In this document: piece by piece, positions 32,783 through 42,436 of the stretch | Position numbering within the stretch: the first letter of the stretch is position 1 | Layout: the number at the start of each line of letters is the position of its first letter | NCBI GenBank assembly: GCA_913776615.1 | Contig: CAJYPK010000010.1 | Coordinates: 1 to 64,000, forward strand | Origin: an uncultured Hymenobacter sp. | GTDB taxonomy: Bacteria > Bacteroidota > Bacteroidia > Cytophagales > Hymenobacteraceae | Reading direction: 5' to 3' | Length of the DNA: 64,000 bases | Notes under the pieces: generated by a model | The model's input: the letters and a program-made list of their open reading frames with translations, nothing else | Told to the model about the DNA's origin: nothing | Database searches by the model: none | Program-made: the position numbers and the translations under genes

Positions 32783-33547
32783 TTAAGTAGCTTGATTTGA
32801 AGCAGCACTAGCGGCCGGTGCATCGGGGCCGGGCTTGCGGGCGCGGGTCATTTCGCGCTTGCCGGGCGGGCCGGGCAGCTTCTCGGTAAGCCAACCGGCC
32901 GCCCGCAAGTTGCGGCGAAACTGGCCCTGGGCGCAGTAGCTCACCAGCACCGCGCCGGGCGCGGCGGCAGCGTAGAGCTGTGCAAAAACGCCCTCGGTCC
33001 ACAGTTCGGGCTGCTTTTCAGGTGCAAAGGCGTCGAAATAAACGAGGTCGTAGTGGCTGGCGGGCAGCTCAGCTTTTTGCACTTCGGCCAGCCGCTTGGT
33101 AAGGCTGAAGCCGGGCGCGAGGGCCAGCGGCTCGTTCCAGGGAGCGGCGTGCAACTGGGCAAACGCCTGATTCAGCGCCGAGGAATGAGCCCACTGCGGG
33201 GCCAGCGCGGCTACTGCCTCGGCGGGCAGCGGCACCGTTTCGTAGCCGTCGTAGGTCAGGGCCGCGCTGGTGGTAGCAGCGGCCTCCAAACTCAGCAAAG
33301 CGTTGAGGCCGGTGCCGAGCCCGATCTCCAGCAAGTGCAACGGCGACCGGCCGGGCTGCCCCAGGCCCGCCGCCAGCAACGGCCGCAACCCCGCCTCGAT
33401 AAACACGTGCCGCGACTCCTGCGCCGCGCCGTGGTGCGAGTGATAATGCTCGTTGAGGGCGGGCACGTAGAGCGTGGGCGAGCCGTCGGCGGTGGTACGG
33501 ACCTCTATTTTTAGCCCCTCGAACGCCGGAGTCAACTCATAATTCAT
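32783..33547 (-). CDS. mnmD: tRNA 5-(aminomethyl)-2-thiouridine methyltransferase
   Basis: The protein has 254 residues, the stand-alone equivalent of the N-terminal methyltransferase half of MnmC (DUF752). It has N-terminal SPTLYVPALNEHYHSHHGA, the SAM-binding glycine motif LEIGLGTGLNALL, and YDLVYFDAFAPEKQPELW, which is the catalytic region typical of the family. It methylates the wobble uridine side chain using S-adenosylmethionine. The first codons (MNYELTP) are encoded by a short TATGAATT-type array. There are three candidate ATGs in that array, but only 33547 fits the conserved start. It heads a likely operon with the zinc-ribbon and DUF2157 genes. Confidence 0.88.
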   Translation of the reverse strand: MNYELTPAFEGLKIEVRTTADGSPTLYVPALNEHYHSHHGAAQESRHVFIEAGLRPLLAAGLGQPGRSPLHLLEIGLGTGLNALLSLEAAATTSAALTYDGYETVPLPAEAVAALAPQWAHSSALNQAFAQLHAAPWNEPLALAPGFSLTKRLAEVQKAELPASHYDLVYFDAFAPEKQPELWTEGVFAQLYAAAAPGAVLVSYCAQGQFRRNLRAAGWLTEKLPGPPGKREMTRARKPGPDAPAASAASNQAT

Positions 33548-33566
33548 ACCTCATACCTTATAATTC
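33534..33566. repeat. Single-arm TATGAATT-like array at the mnmD start
   Basis: The complement is built of short degenerate steps (GAATTATA, AGGTATGA, GGTATGAA, TTATGAGTT), similar in style to the AGTTATG arrays. No facing arm was found. It lies in the 25-base gap between divergent mnmD and the thioesterase gene and includes the mnmD start codon. Confidence 0.6.
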
Positions 33567-33572
33567 AAAGAA

Positions 33573-33995
33573 ATGCCCCGCGTAAAAGTAAGTTTGCCCG
33601 CCAGCTTTGGCTTCGCGGTGGAGATTCCCGTTCGCATCACCGACCTCAACTACGGGGCGCACCTCGGCAACGACGCCCTGCTGGGCATCCTGCACGAGGC
33701 GCGGGTGCAGTTTCTGGCCAGTCTCGGCACGGTTGAGTTCGACGCGGCCAGCCAGCTCGGCTTTATCATGGCCGATGTGGCGATAGAGTACAAGGGCGAG
33801 GCTTTTCACGGCGACGTGCTGCGCATTAGCTTAGCCGCCGACGACCTCAACAAGTACGGGTTCGACATCGTGTACCACGTCAAAAATCAAACAGGCAAGG
33901 AGATAGCCCGCGCCAAAACCGGGATGCTCTGTTTTGATTACGCCACCCGCAAGCTGCGCACCCTGCCTTCCGAGCTGGCGGCCAGCCTCAACTGA
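33573..33995 (+). CDS. Acyl-CoA thioesterase, hotdog fold (4HBT)
   Basis: The protein has 140 residues in a single hotdog domain. The segment ITDLNYGAHLGNDALLGILHEARVQFL carries the characteristic Asn/His/Asp and Glu region of the 4-hydroxybenzoyl-CoA thioesterase type. IEYKGEAFHGDVLRIS and ARAKTGMLCFDYATRK complete the fold. It hydrolyses acyl-CoA, but the substrate cannot be told. It is divergent from mnmD and 7 bases ahead of the TenI-like gene, with which it is probably co-transcribed. Confidence 0.85.
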   Translation: MPRVKVSLPASFGFAVEIPVRITDLNYGAHLGNDALLGILHEARVQFLASLGTVEFDAASQLGFIMADVAIEYKGEAFHGDVLRISLAADDLNKYGFDIVYHVKNQTGKEIARAKTGMLCFDYATRKLRTLPSELAASLN

Positions 33996-34002
33996 TTACC
34001 CC

Positions 34003-34647
34003 ATGTTTTCCCTGCTCGCTATCACCCCGCACGACGACACGGCGGAATTACCCTGGTTGACCTCCTTATTTGCCAATGGTCTTCGGCGGCTGCACGTACG
34101 CAAGCCTGGCTGGTCGCGCGCCGAGCTGGCCGACTACGTACAAGCCATAGCCCCCCAGTATCGACCGCGGCTGGCGTTGCACTCCCACTACGACCTGGTG
34201 CCCGAGCTCGGCCTGGGTGGCATTCACCTCACCGAAACGGCGCGCCGCGCCCCCGGCCTCCCGCGCCTGCTGCGGCGGCTGGGCGGGAGTAGCGTATCGG
34301 CGTCGCTGCACACTCTGGCCGACTTGCAGCAGCACCGCCGCCGTTACAATTACGTGACACTCAGCCCAATTTTCAACAGTATCAGCAAGGAAGATTACCT
34401 CAGCAGCTTCGACCTGGCCCAGGTGCAGGCGGTGTTGCACAAGCTAGCTACCCGCCCCGGCTACCGCCCGCAGGTGCTGGCGCTGGGCGGTATTGAGGCC
34501 GCCAACGTGGCCCACGCCCGGCAGTTGGGCTTTGCGGGCGCGGCGGTGCTGGGCAGCATTTGGAAAAGCCCCGACCCGGTGGCCAGCTTCCGGGAGTTGG
34601 CGGCTCAGGCCAGCGCGGCGTCCCAATCCTTCCACACCGGCTCGTAG
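34003..34647 (+). CDS. TenI/ThiE-like protein (thiamine phosphate synthase superfamily)
   Basis: The protein has 214 residues in a TIM-barrel fold of the ThiE/TenI superfamily (HVRKPGWSRAELADYVQAI, LALHSHYDLVPELGLGGIHL, LSPIFNSISKEDYLSSF, VLALGGIEAANVAHAR). The residues that bind the pyrimidine in ThiE (Q-L-R-x-K) appear here as H-V-R-K. A true ThiE lies at 36629-37261, so this one is more likely a TenI-type thiazole tautomerase helping ThiG. It is convergent with thiH, and the last 43 bases of each coding region overlap. I chose the ATG at 34003, 7 bases past the thioesterase stop. Confidence 0.8.
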   Translation: MFSLLAITPHDDTAELPWLTSLFANGLRRLHVRKPGWSRAELADYVQAIAPQYRPRLALHSHYDLVPELGLGGIHLTETARRAPGLPRLLRRLGGSSVSASLHTLADLQQHRRRYNYVTLSPIFNSISKEDYLSSFDLAQVQAVLHKLATRPGYRPQVLALGGIEAANVAHARQLGFAGAAVLGSIWKSPDPVASFRELAAQASAASQSFHTGS

Positions 34648-35714
34648 CCCTGGCGGCGCAGCATGGCCGCAATGTCGGCCGGGCTGCGCTCGTCCGATAT
34701 CTCGAACTGCTCCAGCGACTCGGGCTCCACGGCGTACCCGCCGGGATTAGTCTTCGAGCCCGCGCTGATGCTGGTGATTCCCAGTTTAATGGCTTGGTCG
34801 CGGAAAGCGGGCGTCTCGCGGGTCGAGAGCGAGAGCTCGACTTCCTCATTCAGCAAGCGGTAGGCGCAAATGAGCTGCACCAGCTCGCGGTCGCTCATTT
34901 CTACCTTGGGCTGGAGCAGGCCCTCGGCCGGCCGCAGGCGCGGGAAGGAGAGGCTGTACTTCGTTTGCCAGTACGTTTTTTCGAGGTAGTCGAGGTGCAG
35001 GGCGGTGTAGAAGCAGTCGGTGCGCCAGTCTTCGAGGCCGATGAGTACGCCCAGCCCCATCTTGTGGATGCCCGCCCGGCCCAGGCGGTCGGGCGTATCG
35101 AGGCGGTAGTAGAAGTTCGACTTCTTGCCCTTGGGGTGGTGGGTTTTGTAGTCGGCCTGGTGGTAGGTTTCCTGGTACACGAGCACCGTGTTCAGCCCTT
35201 CGGGAATGAGGCGCTCGTAGTCGGCCTGGTCGAGCGGCTGCACTTCCATCGACAGGTGCGCGAAGTGCGGGCGCAGCGTTTTCAATGCTTTTTCTAAATA
35301 ATCGACGCCCACCGTCTGGTTGGCCTCGCCGGTCACGAGCAAGACGTGGTCGTAGCCCCAGTCTTTGAGCACGGCCGCCTCGGCCAGCATCTCCACGCTG
35401 CTCAACGTACGGCGTTTCAGCTTATTATCTAAACTAAAGCCGCAGTAGGTGCAAATATTCTGGCACTCGTTGCTCAGGTACAGCGGCGCGTAGAGCTGCA
35501 TGGTATTGCCGAAGCGCCGGCGCGTGAGGCGGTGGCTGAGCTGCGCCATCTGCTCTAGGTAGGGCGCGGCGGCGGGCGAAATGAGCGCCTTGAAATCGTC
35601 GAGCGTGCGGCGCGGCGCGGCCAGGGCGCGCTCCACGTCGGCCGCCGTTTTGGCGTAGATGCTGGCTTTTACGGCCTCCCACGGGTGGGCTTCGAAAACG
35701 GGGCGAAAGCTCAT
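34605..35714 (-). CDS. thiH: 2-iminoacetate synthase
   Basis: The protein has 369 residues and is a radical SAM enzyme that cleaves tyrosine to dehydroglycine for the thiazole ring. The cluster motif is in NECQNICTYCGFSLDNKL (C-x-x-x-C-x-x-C). LLVTGEANQTVGVDYLEKAL and SLSFPRLRPAEG are typical of ThiH. It indicates the anaerobic-type ThiH route rather than glycine oxidase ThiO. It is the last gene of the thi operon, separated from thiG by 141 bases that hold a palindrome. Its 3' end overlaps the TenI-like gene by 43 bases on the other strand. Confidence 0.93.
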   Translation of the reverse strand: MSFRPVFEAHPWEAVKASIYAKTAADVERALAAPRRTLDDFKALISPAAAPYLEQMAQLSHRLTRRRFGNTMQLYAPLYLSNECQNICTYCGFSLDNKLKRRTLSSVEMLAEAAVLKDWGYDHVLLVTGEANQTVGVDYLEKALKTLRPHFAHLSMEVQPLDQADYERLIPEGLNTVLVYQETYHQADYKTHHPKGKKSNFYYRLDTPDRLGRAGIHKMGLGVLIGLEDWRTDCFYTALHLDYLEKTYWQTKYSLSFPRLRPAEGLLQPKVEMSDRELVQLICAYRLLNEEVELSLSTRETPAFRDQAIKLGITSISAGSKTNPGGYAVEPESLEQFEISDERSPADIAAMLRRQGYEPVWKDWDAALA

Positions 35715-35733
35715 ACTCTTCTGTGCGAGCTAC

Positions 35734-35836
35734 CCTCCTCATCTGTCATTGCGAGCGAAGCGAAGCAATCGCATCCGAGCGGTGGCGCTTAACAGGTGCG
35801 ATTGCTTCGCTCCGCTCGCAATGACAGGTGAGGAGG
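35734..35836. repeat. GTCATTGCGAGC-type palindrome within the thi operon
   Basis: Arms 35734-35773 and 35797-35836 pair over 40 bases with two mismatches (core GTCATTGCGAGCGAAGCGAA). It occupies the thiG-thiH gap, where it could stabilise the upstream message or reduce expression of thiH. Confidence 0.88.
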
Positions 35837-35855
35837 ATGCTTTTGGCTTAAATAC

Positions 35856-36632
35856 CTAATCTAAAAACGCCGTGAGCGGTGAGCTTGCCACGGCCTCGTG
35901 GGCCACCGGCGCGGCGAGCCGCGCCTCGTAGGCCAGCCGCCCGGCTTCCACGGCCATTTTGAAGGCGTGGGCCATGGCCACCGGCTGGCCCGCCACGGCG
36001 ATGGCCGTATTCACCAGCACCGCGTCGGCTCCCATTTCGAGGGCGGCGGCGGCGTGCGAGGGTGCCCCGATGCCCGCATCAACTACCACCGGCACTTTGC
36101 TCTGACCGATGATTATTTCTAAAAACTCCTTGGTCAACAGCCCCTTATTGGAGCCAATGGGCGCACCCAGCGGCATTACGGCGGCCACGCCCACGGCTTC
36201 GAGGCGCTTGCAGAGCACCGGGTCGGCGTGCACGTAAGGCAGCACCACGAAGCCCAGCTTCACCAGCTCCTCGGCCGCTTTGAGGGTTTCGACGGGGTCG
36301 GGCAGCAGGTACTTGGGGTCGGGGTGAATTTCGAGCTTGAGCCAGTTGGTTTCGAGGGCCTCGCGGGCGAGCTGGGCGGCAAACACGGCCTCCCGGGCCG
36401 TGCGGACGCCCGAGGTATTGGGCAATAAATTAAACTGCGGGTGGTGAAGGTGGCGCAGGATGTCGTCGTGGGCGTCGGCCACGTCCACGCGCTTGAGGGC
36501 CACCGTCACCAGCTCCGAGCCCGAGACCAGCAGCGCCTCTTCCATGAGGGCCGACGAGCTGAACTTGCCCGTGCCCGTGAACAGGCGCGAGGTGAACGTG
36601 CGGTCGGCAATGACCAGCGGTTGAGTTGTCAT
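35856..36632 (-). CDS. thiG: Thiazole synthase
   Basis: The protein has 258 residues and forms the thiazole phosphate from deoxyxylulose phosphate, dehydroglycine and ThiS thiocarboxylate. Family motifs include [22 protein letters not shown] (with the Schiff-base Lys region), [48 protein letters not shown] and [20 protein letters not shown]. Length is normal. Its ATG overlaps the thiE stop (ATGA at 36629-36632), so it is translationally coupled. Confidence 0.95.
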   Translation of the reverse strand: MTTQPLVIADRTFTSRLFTGTGKFSSSALMEEALLVSGSELVTVALKRVDVADAHDDILRHLHHPQFNLLPNTSGVRTAREAVFAAQLAREALETNWLKLEIHPDPKYLLPDPVETLKAAEELVKLGFVVLPYVHADPVLCKRLEAVGVAAVMPLGAPIGSNKGLLTKEFLEIIIGQSKVPVVVDAGIGAPSHAAAALEMGADAVLVNTAIAVAGQPVAMAHAFKMAVEAGRLAYEARLAAPVAHEAVASSPLTAFLD

Positions 36633-37261
36633 ATGCTTGCTATTGAATGAGCACCAGCCAATTCACCGACAAAAAGCCGGGCAACTTCCGTTGAGTTGGC
36701 CGCGCCGGAAATGGCGCCCGCCACGGCCACGCCGTGCAGGCCGGTCGCCAATAGGCCAGCCACATCGGCCAGCACTACGCCGCCAATACCCACGACGGGC
36801 GTCGTAAAGCCCGCCGCCCGGCACTGCGCCAGTACGTCGGCGTAGCCGCTCAGCCCCAGAATCGGACTGAGCTTTTCCTTGGTAGTGGTGAAGCGAAACG
36901 GCCCCAGCCCAATGTAATCCACCCCGGCCGCCACCAGCTTTTCAATGTCGGCAAAGGTGTTGGCCGTACCGCCGATGATAAATCCCGGCCCGAGCAGGGC
37001 GCGGGCTTCGGCCGGCGGCATATCCTGCTGGCCCAGGTGCACGCCGCTGGCCCCGATTGCCAGGGCCAGCGCCGGGTTATCGTTGATAATGAGCGCCGCC
37101 CCGTGGTGGCGGCACACGGCCTGCACGTCGAGGGCCAGCTGCCGCCACTCGGCGGCGGGCCGGTTTTTGGCCCGCAGCTGCACCCAGCGCACGCCGCCCC
37201 GGCAAGCCAGCTCGGCCGCCTGAGCGCTATCGGTAATAAACTGAAGTCTATTAGTTTGCAT
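36629..37261 (-). CDS. thiE: Thiamine phosphate synthase
   Basis: The protein has 210 residues and couples hydroxymethylpyrimidine pyrophosphate with thiazole phosphate. Its motifs are [50 protein letters not shown] and [20 protein letters not shown] chose the ATG at 37261 ([11 protein letters not shown]), which gives a normal length; upstream codons overlap thiD and are not conserved. The start overlaps the end of thiD by 11 bases, and the stop is coupled to thiG. Confidence 0.93.
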   Translation of the reverse strand: MQTNRLQFITDSAQAAELACRGGVRWVQLRAKNRPAAEWRQLALDVQAVCRHHGAALIINDNPALALAIGASGVHLGQQDMPPAEARALLGPGFIIGGTANTFADIEKLVAAGVDYIGLGPFRFTTTKEKLSPILGLSGYADVLAQCRAAGFTTPVVGIGGVVLADVAGLLATGLHGVAVAGAISGAANSTEVARLFVGELAGAHSIASI

Positions 37262-38018
37262 GAACACCCAGCGGATTAGAATGGTAGCCCAGCAGCGAAT
37301 CGTTGCTGCCCAGGAAAGTCGCCGTGTACGCCTTGCCGGCCTGGCAGGCCGTGGGCAGGTCGTCGCCCAGCGCCAGCCGCGCCAGCACCGCCGCCGAGAG
37401 TACGCAGCCGCTGCCGTGCTTGGCCCCGTGCCGCAGGCGCGGCCCGCTGAACTCGTAGCGGCGGCCCTCGGCGAGCAGCACATCGGTGGCCCGCACGCCC
37501 TGGGCGTGGCCGCCCTTGAGCAGCACCGGGCACCAACTGGCCAGGGTAGCGGCGGCCTCGTCGGCCGTGGCGGCGCTGGGCAGCAGGCCCAGCGCCTCGG
37601 GCTGGTTGGGGGTGAGCAAAGTCAGCTCGCGGCAGATGGCTTGCAGCAGGCCGTAGTCGGGCCGGGTGTGAAACTGGTAGCCGGCAGTGGCCCGCAATAC
37701 CGGGTCCCACACGATTTGCAGCGCGGGGTTGTAGGCTTTCAGCCAGCGAATTAAATCCAGCAGCGTGGGCAGGTTCTCGATCAGGCTGATTTTAACTACC
37801 TGCACGGGAAACCGCACGAGCAGCAGCAAGATCTGGTCTTGGATGCTGGTCAGCGGCACCCAGTTGACCCGCTCGAAGCTCACGTCGTTTTGCACCGTGA
37901 TGGCCGTGCAGGCCGCCAGGCCGTAGACGCCGCTGGCTTCCAGAGTTTTGACGTCGGCCAGCACGCCGGCTCCGGCGCTGGGGTCGAAGCCGGCAATGGT
38001 GAGGGCGTAGGGGCGCAT
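37251..38018 (-). CDS. thiD: Hydroxymethylpyrimidine/phosphomethylpyrimidine kinase
   Basis: The protein has about 255 residues and phosphorylates HMP and then HMP-P. It has ALTIAGFDPSAGAGVLADVK (substrate site), TPNQPEALGLLP, LLKGGHAQG and the C-terminal GAKHGSGCVLSAAVLA with the catalytic Gly-x-Gly-Cys anion hole of the ribokinase family. An ATG 39 bases earlier (38057) would add 13 residues and sits 7 bases after the thiC stop. I prefer 38018 because homologues begin near RPYALTIAG. Confidence 0.93.
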   Translation of the reverse strand: MRPYALTIAGFDPSAGAGVLADVKTLEASGVYGLAACTAITVQNDVSFERVNWVPLTSIQDQILLLLVRFPVQVVKISLIENLPTLLDLIRWLKAYNPALQIVWDPVLRATAGYQFHTRPDYGLLQAICRELTLLTPNQPEALGLLPSAATADEAAATLASWCPVLLKGGHAQGVRATDVLLAEGRRYEFSGPRLRHGAKHGSGCVLSAAVLARLALGDDLPTACQAGKAYTATFLGSNDSLLGYHSNPLGVHAN

Positions 38019-38066
38019 AAGGTTGGGCAGCAAGGAGCGGCTGGGAGTAAGACGCATGGGGCTCGA

Positions 38067-40087
<2,021 letters not shown>

Positions 40088-40094
40088 CCCAACC

Positions 40095-40298
40095 TCACCC
40101 CCCCTGGGTGGCGCGGATGAGCAGAATGCGGTCGTGGGGCTGCACGGCGTGGCTGGCCCACTCGGCGCGGGGCACTACCTGGTCGTTGACGGCCACGGCG
40201 AGGCCGCGCGCCTGGACCTGGCCCAGCGCGGCCAGCAGCTCGGCCAAGGGCTGATTCTCAGTAGCCTCGTGGGCAGAATTGTTTACGTAGCAGACCAT
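40095..40298 (-). CDS. thiS: Sulfur carrier protein ThiS
   Basis: The protein has 67 residues and a ubiquitin-like fold. It ends in the required Gly-Gly (IRATQGG), which is adenylated and converted to a thiocarboxylate donating sulfur to ThiG. It has the family segment AVNDQVVPRAEWASHAVQPHDRILLI. The start at 40298 (MVCYVNNSAHEA) was chosen because it begins the conserved first strand and follows the riboswitch. It is the first gene of the operon. The adenylating enzyme ThiF, usually in the same operon, is not in this window. Confidence 0.92.
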   Translation of the reverse strand: MVCYVNNSAHEATENQPLAELLAALGQVQARGLAVAVNDQVVPRAEWASHAVQPHDRILLIRATQGG

Positions 40299-40390
40299 GC
40301 AACTAGCAGTAGTTGGGACAAGGGAAAGCCGTAAAACACTTAGGCGGTGCCAGCCACGGCCTACCCGCACGGGTAGCCGCTGGGCGGACC

Positions 40391-40472
40391 AGTCACTTTT
40401 CCCTTCGCCAGCATTACCTGGTTCAGGTTCGGAGGGTATTGTCTCAGCCTTGCCGCAGCAAAGCACCCCTAA
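40391..40472 (-). promoter_or_regulatory. Thiamine pyrophosphate (TPP) riboswitch
   Basis: The complement contains the conserved THI-box order: AGGGGTGC at the 5' side (about 40470), GGCTGAGA, then ACCCTCCGAACCTGA, GGTAATGCTGGCG and AGGGAA at the 3' side. These form the P1-P5 core that binds TPP. It lies 93 bases before thiS. A hairpin around CTACCCGTGCGGGTAG (about 40355-40375) between aptamer and thiS may serve in the expression platform. High TPP should turn down the thiS-C-D-E-G-H operon. Confidence 0.93.
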
Positions 40473-40483
40473 AGTTTACGGGG

Positions 40484-40491
40484 CGAAGGTA
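40484..40491 (-). promoter_or_regulatory. Probable -7 box of the thi operon
   Basis: The complement reads TACCTTCG, one mismatch from TAnnTTTG, and lies just upstream of the riboswitch 5' end, where a promoter for the riboswitch-led transcript is required. Confidence 0.5.
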
Positions 40492-40522
40492 GGCGACGAA
40501 AGCCGAGAAATTGCTGAAAATT

Positions 40523-40840
40523 TTACAGCTGGAATACTTTTCGTAAGCCAGCGTCTACCCGAGCCAGTTCAGCTTGGGTAAGTTCTCCTAATTTTTCCTT
40601 AATCAGCGTTTTTTTAATCGTAGCTAACTTACTCACCCGAATGGCTGAAGGAACCTTGAGGCCATTGCTGGTACTAGGCATTAGCGTCACATCAGTTGTT
40701 TGCGCCTGCTGAAGCTGGCTGGTTATAAAGGCCAGCGTAGCATCGACGGCATCAGTAGCCAACACGAGCGCGGGCCTTTTCTTCTTTCCTGACAGGTCGG
40801 TAAAGGGAAAGTCAACAAAAACGAGGTCGCCTTTTTTCAT
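40523..40840 (-). CDS. PemK/MazF-type toxin (endoribonuclease family)
   Basis: The protein has 105 residues. The N-terminal KKGDLVFVDFPFTDLSGKKKRPALVL is the signature of the PemK/MazF fold (strand, then Asp-Phe-x-Pro, then K-x-R-P-x-x-V). ITSQ in the middle is also typical. MazF proteins cut mRNA at short sequences. The upstream small gene on the same strand (72-base gap) is the presumed antitoxin, although its family was not recognised. The toxin ends just past the riboswitch promoter region of the thi operon, tail to head. Confidence 0.85.
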   Translation of the reverse strand: MKKGDLVFVDFPFTDLSGKKKRPALVLATDAVDATLAFITSQLQQAQTTDVTLMPSTSNGLKVPSAIRVSKLATIKKTLIKEKLGELTQAELARVDAGLRKVFQL

Positions 40841-40911
40841 CGCTTTAATGGGGAAATTTAATCGGGGTAACCCTCACTCATATCCTGGGTTAGCCTTCCC
40901 AAACTAAATTT

Positions 40912-41190
40912 CTATTTGTAGCGCTCTATCACGTCTTCATCGCTATAAAGGTCTGGCTCATCATGCAGCCAGTCAAAGGCACCACCGTGTTCTATTAGCG
41001 ACGTGATGTCACGTCGCAATTCTTCTTCCTCCCGTTGATGTACAAGAGTGGTATAGTGAGCCTGAAGGTCTATATCAGCGTTTGCCTCTTGCACAACGTA
41101 GGTAAGCAATATCAGCACTTCGCTGGCTTTATCAACCGGCAACTGGTCTAGCAGGTGCGTTGCTTCGGCAATAATTTCTTGCTTGCTCAT
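40912..41190 (-). CDS. Probable antitoxin partner of the PemK-type toxin
   Basis: The protein has 92 residues, acidic and helical (IIAEATHLLDQLPVDKASEV, REEEELRRDITSLIEHG, DEPDLYSDEDVIERYK). It lacks an obvious DNA-binding fold but has the small acidic character and upstream position of antitoxins. The N-terminal LLDQLPVDKASEVLILLTYV pattern occurs in antitoxin-like proteins of this phylum. Being first in the pair fits the usual order of antitoxin then toxin. The assignment is inference from position. Confidence 0.65.
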   Translation of the reverse strand: MSKQEIIAEATHLLDQLPVDKASEVLILLTYVVQEANADIDLQAHYTTLVHQREEEELRRDITSLIEHGGAFDWLHDEPDLYSDEDVIERYK

Positions 41191-41280
41191 CGAAGTAGTT
41201 TTGAAGTGGGACTTCTATCTGCAAAATACGTCAAGCATTCGAAAAGTTCTGCCGCCGGAACTCAACGCGCTAAGCTGTTG

Positions 41281-41288
41281 TATTTTTG
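41281..41288 (+). promoter_or_regulatory. -7 promoter box for rlmN, implying a leaderless message
   Basis: TATTTTTG matches TAnnTTTG and ends 4 bases before the rlmN ATG at 41293. Transcription starting at the usual distance would begin at or next to the start codon. Confidence 0.55.
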
Positions 41289-41292
41289 CACT

Positions 41293-42366
41293 ATGTTACT
41301 GGAACTCGAACTCGCCCCCGCTAAACGCGACATCCGCAAAGTATCTGCCGACGACCTCAAGGCGTTTATGGTGGAGCACGGTGAAAAGCCGTTCCGCGCC
41401 AAGCAGGTGACGGAGTGGCTGTGGAAAAATACGGCCGGCTCGTTTGAGGAAATGAACAACATCTCGCTGAGTACCCGCGAGTTGCTGGCCAAGCACTTCG
41501 TGATCAACGGCGTGGCCGTGCAAAACCAGCAGCTCTCGAACGACGGCACCATCAAGTCGGCCTTCCGGCTGCACGACGGTAACATCGTGGAGGGCGTGCT
41601 CATTCCGCACGACACGCGCATGACGGCCTGCATTTCGAGCCAGGTGGGCTGCTCGCTCACCTGTAAGTTTTGCGCCACCGGCTACATGGACCGCAAGCGC
41701 AACCTCGACGCGGCCGAGATTTACGACCAGGTAGTGCGCATCCGCGAGCAGTGCGAGGCGCAGTACGGCACGCCGCTCACCAACATCGTGTACATGGGCA
41801 TGGGCGAGCCGCTGCTCAACTACGCCAACGTGGTGGAAAGCGTGCGCCGCATCACCGCGCCCGACGGCCTCAACATGGCTCCGCGCCGCATTACCATCAG
41901 CACGGCCGGCATTGCCAAGATGATCAAGAAGCTGGCCGACGACGACGTGAAGGCCAACCTCGCCCTGAGCCTGCACGCGCCCAACGATATTAAGCGCAAC
42001 GAGATTATGCCCATCAACGAGGCCAACTCGCTCGCCGCGCTCAAGGACGCCTTGCAGTACTACCACCAGAAAACGGGCCGCAAAGTCACCTACGAGTACA
42101 TCGTTTTCAACGACTTCAACGACACCCTGCAAGACGCGGCCGAGCTGCACGCCATCTCGAAGTGGCTGCCCTGCAAGGTGAACCTCATCGAGTATAACCC
42201 CATCGAAAACGCCAGCTACCTCAACGCGGAAGACGATAAAATCGCCGCCTTCCACAAGTACCTGGCCGACCGCGGCGTGCAAACCAACATCCGCCGCAGC
42301 CGGGGCAAGGACATCGATGCCGCCTGCGGCCAGCTGGCCAATAAGGAGAAGGCTGAAGCGGCGTAA
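41293..42366 (+). CDS. rlmN: 23S rRNA (adenine-2503-C2)-methyltransferase / tRNA methyltransferase
   Basis: The protein has 357 residues and is a radical SAM enzyme that methylates A2503 of 23S rRNA and A37 of some tRNAs. The cluster motif C-x-x-x-C-x-x-C is in VGCSLTCKFCATGYMDRKRN. NIVYMGMGEPLLNYANV, ISTAGIAKMIKKLAD, LALSLHAPNDIKRNEIMP and NLIEYNPIENA follow. The resolving Cys near the C-terminus (DIDAACGQLANK) is present. I chose the ATG at 41293; longer frames upstream include the divergent antitoxin promoter region. It ends before a bidirectional terminator. Confidence 0.95.
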   Translation: MLLELELAPAKRDIRKVSADDLKAFMVEHGEKPFRAKQVTEWLWKNTAGSFEEMNNISLSTRELLAKHFVINGVAVQNQQLSNDGTIKSAFRLHDGNIVEGVLIPHDTRMTACISSQVGCSLTCKFCATGYMDRKRNLDAAEIYDQVVRIREQCEAQYGTPLTNIVYMGMGEPLLNYANVVESVRRITAPDGLNMAPRRITISTAGIAKMIKKLADDDVKANLALSLHAPNDIKRNEIMPINEANSLAALKDALQYYHQKTGRKVTYEYIVFNDFNDTLQDAAELHAISKWLPCKVNLIEYNPIENASYLNAEDDKIAAFHKYLADRGVQTNIRRSRGKDIDAACGQLANKEKAEAA

Positions 42367-42383
42367 TCAATTTTTAGCATGCC

Positions 42384-42418
42384 AAAAAGCCCCGCTGGAT
42401 ACGCCAGCGGGGCTTTTT
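42384..42418. terminator. Bidirectional terminator
   Basis: A perfect 15-bp stem (AAAAAGCCCCGCTGG at 42384-42398 against 42404-42418) with a 5-base loop and a T6 run, between convergent rlmN and the barrel-protein gene. Confidence 0.85.
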
Positions 42419-42436
42419 TCTACTTAACACCAGCAC

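Noticed and set aside
34003..34647. A second true thiE
   Set aside because: The pyrimidine-binding Q-L-R motif is replaced, and a complete thiE is present in the operon, so a TenI-type role is more likely.
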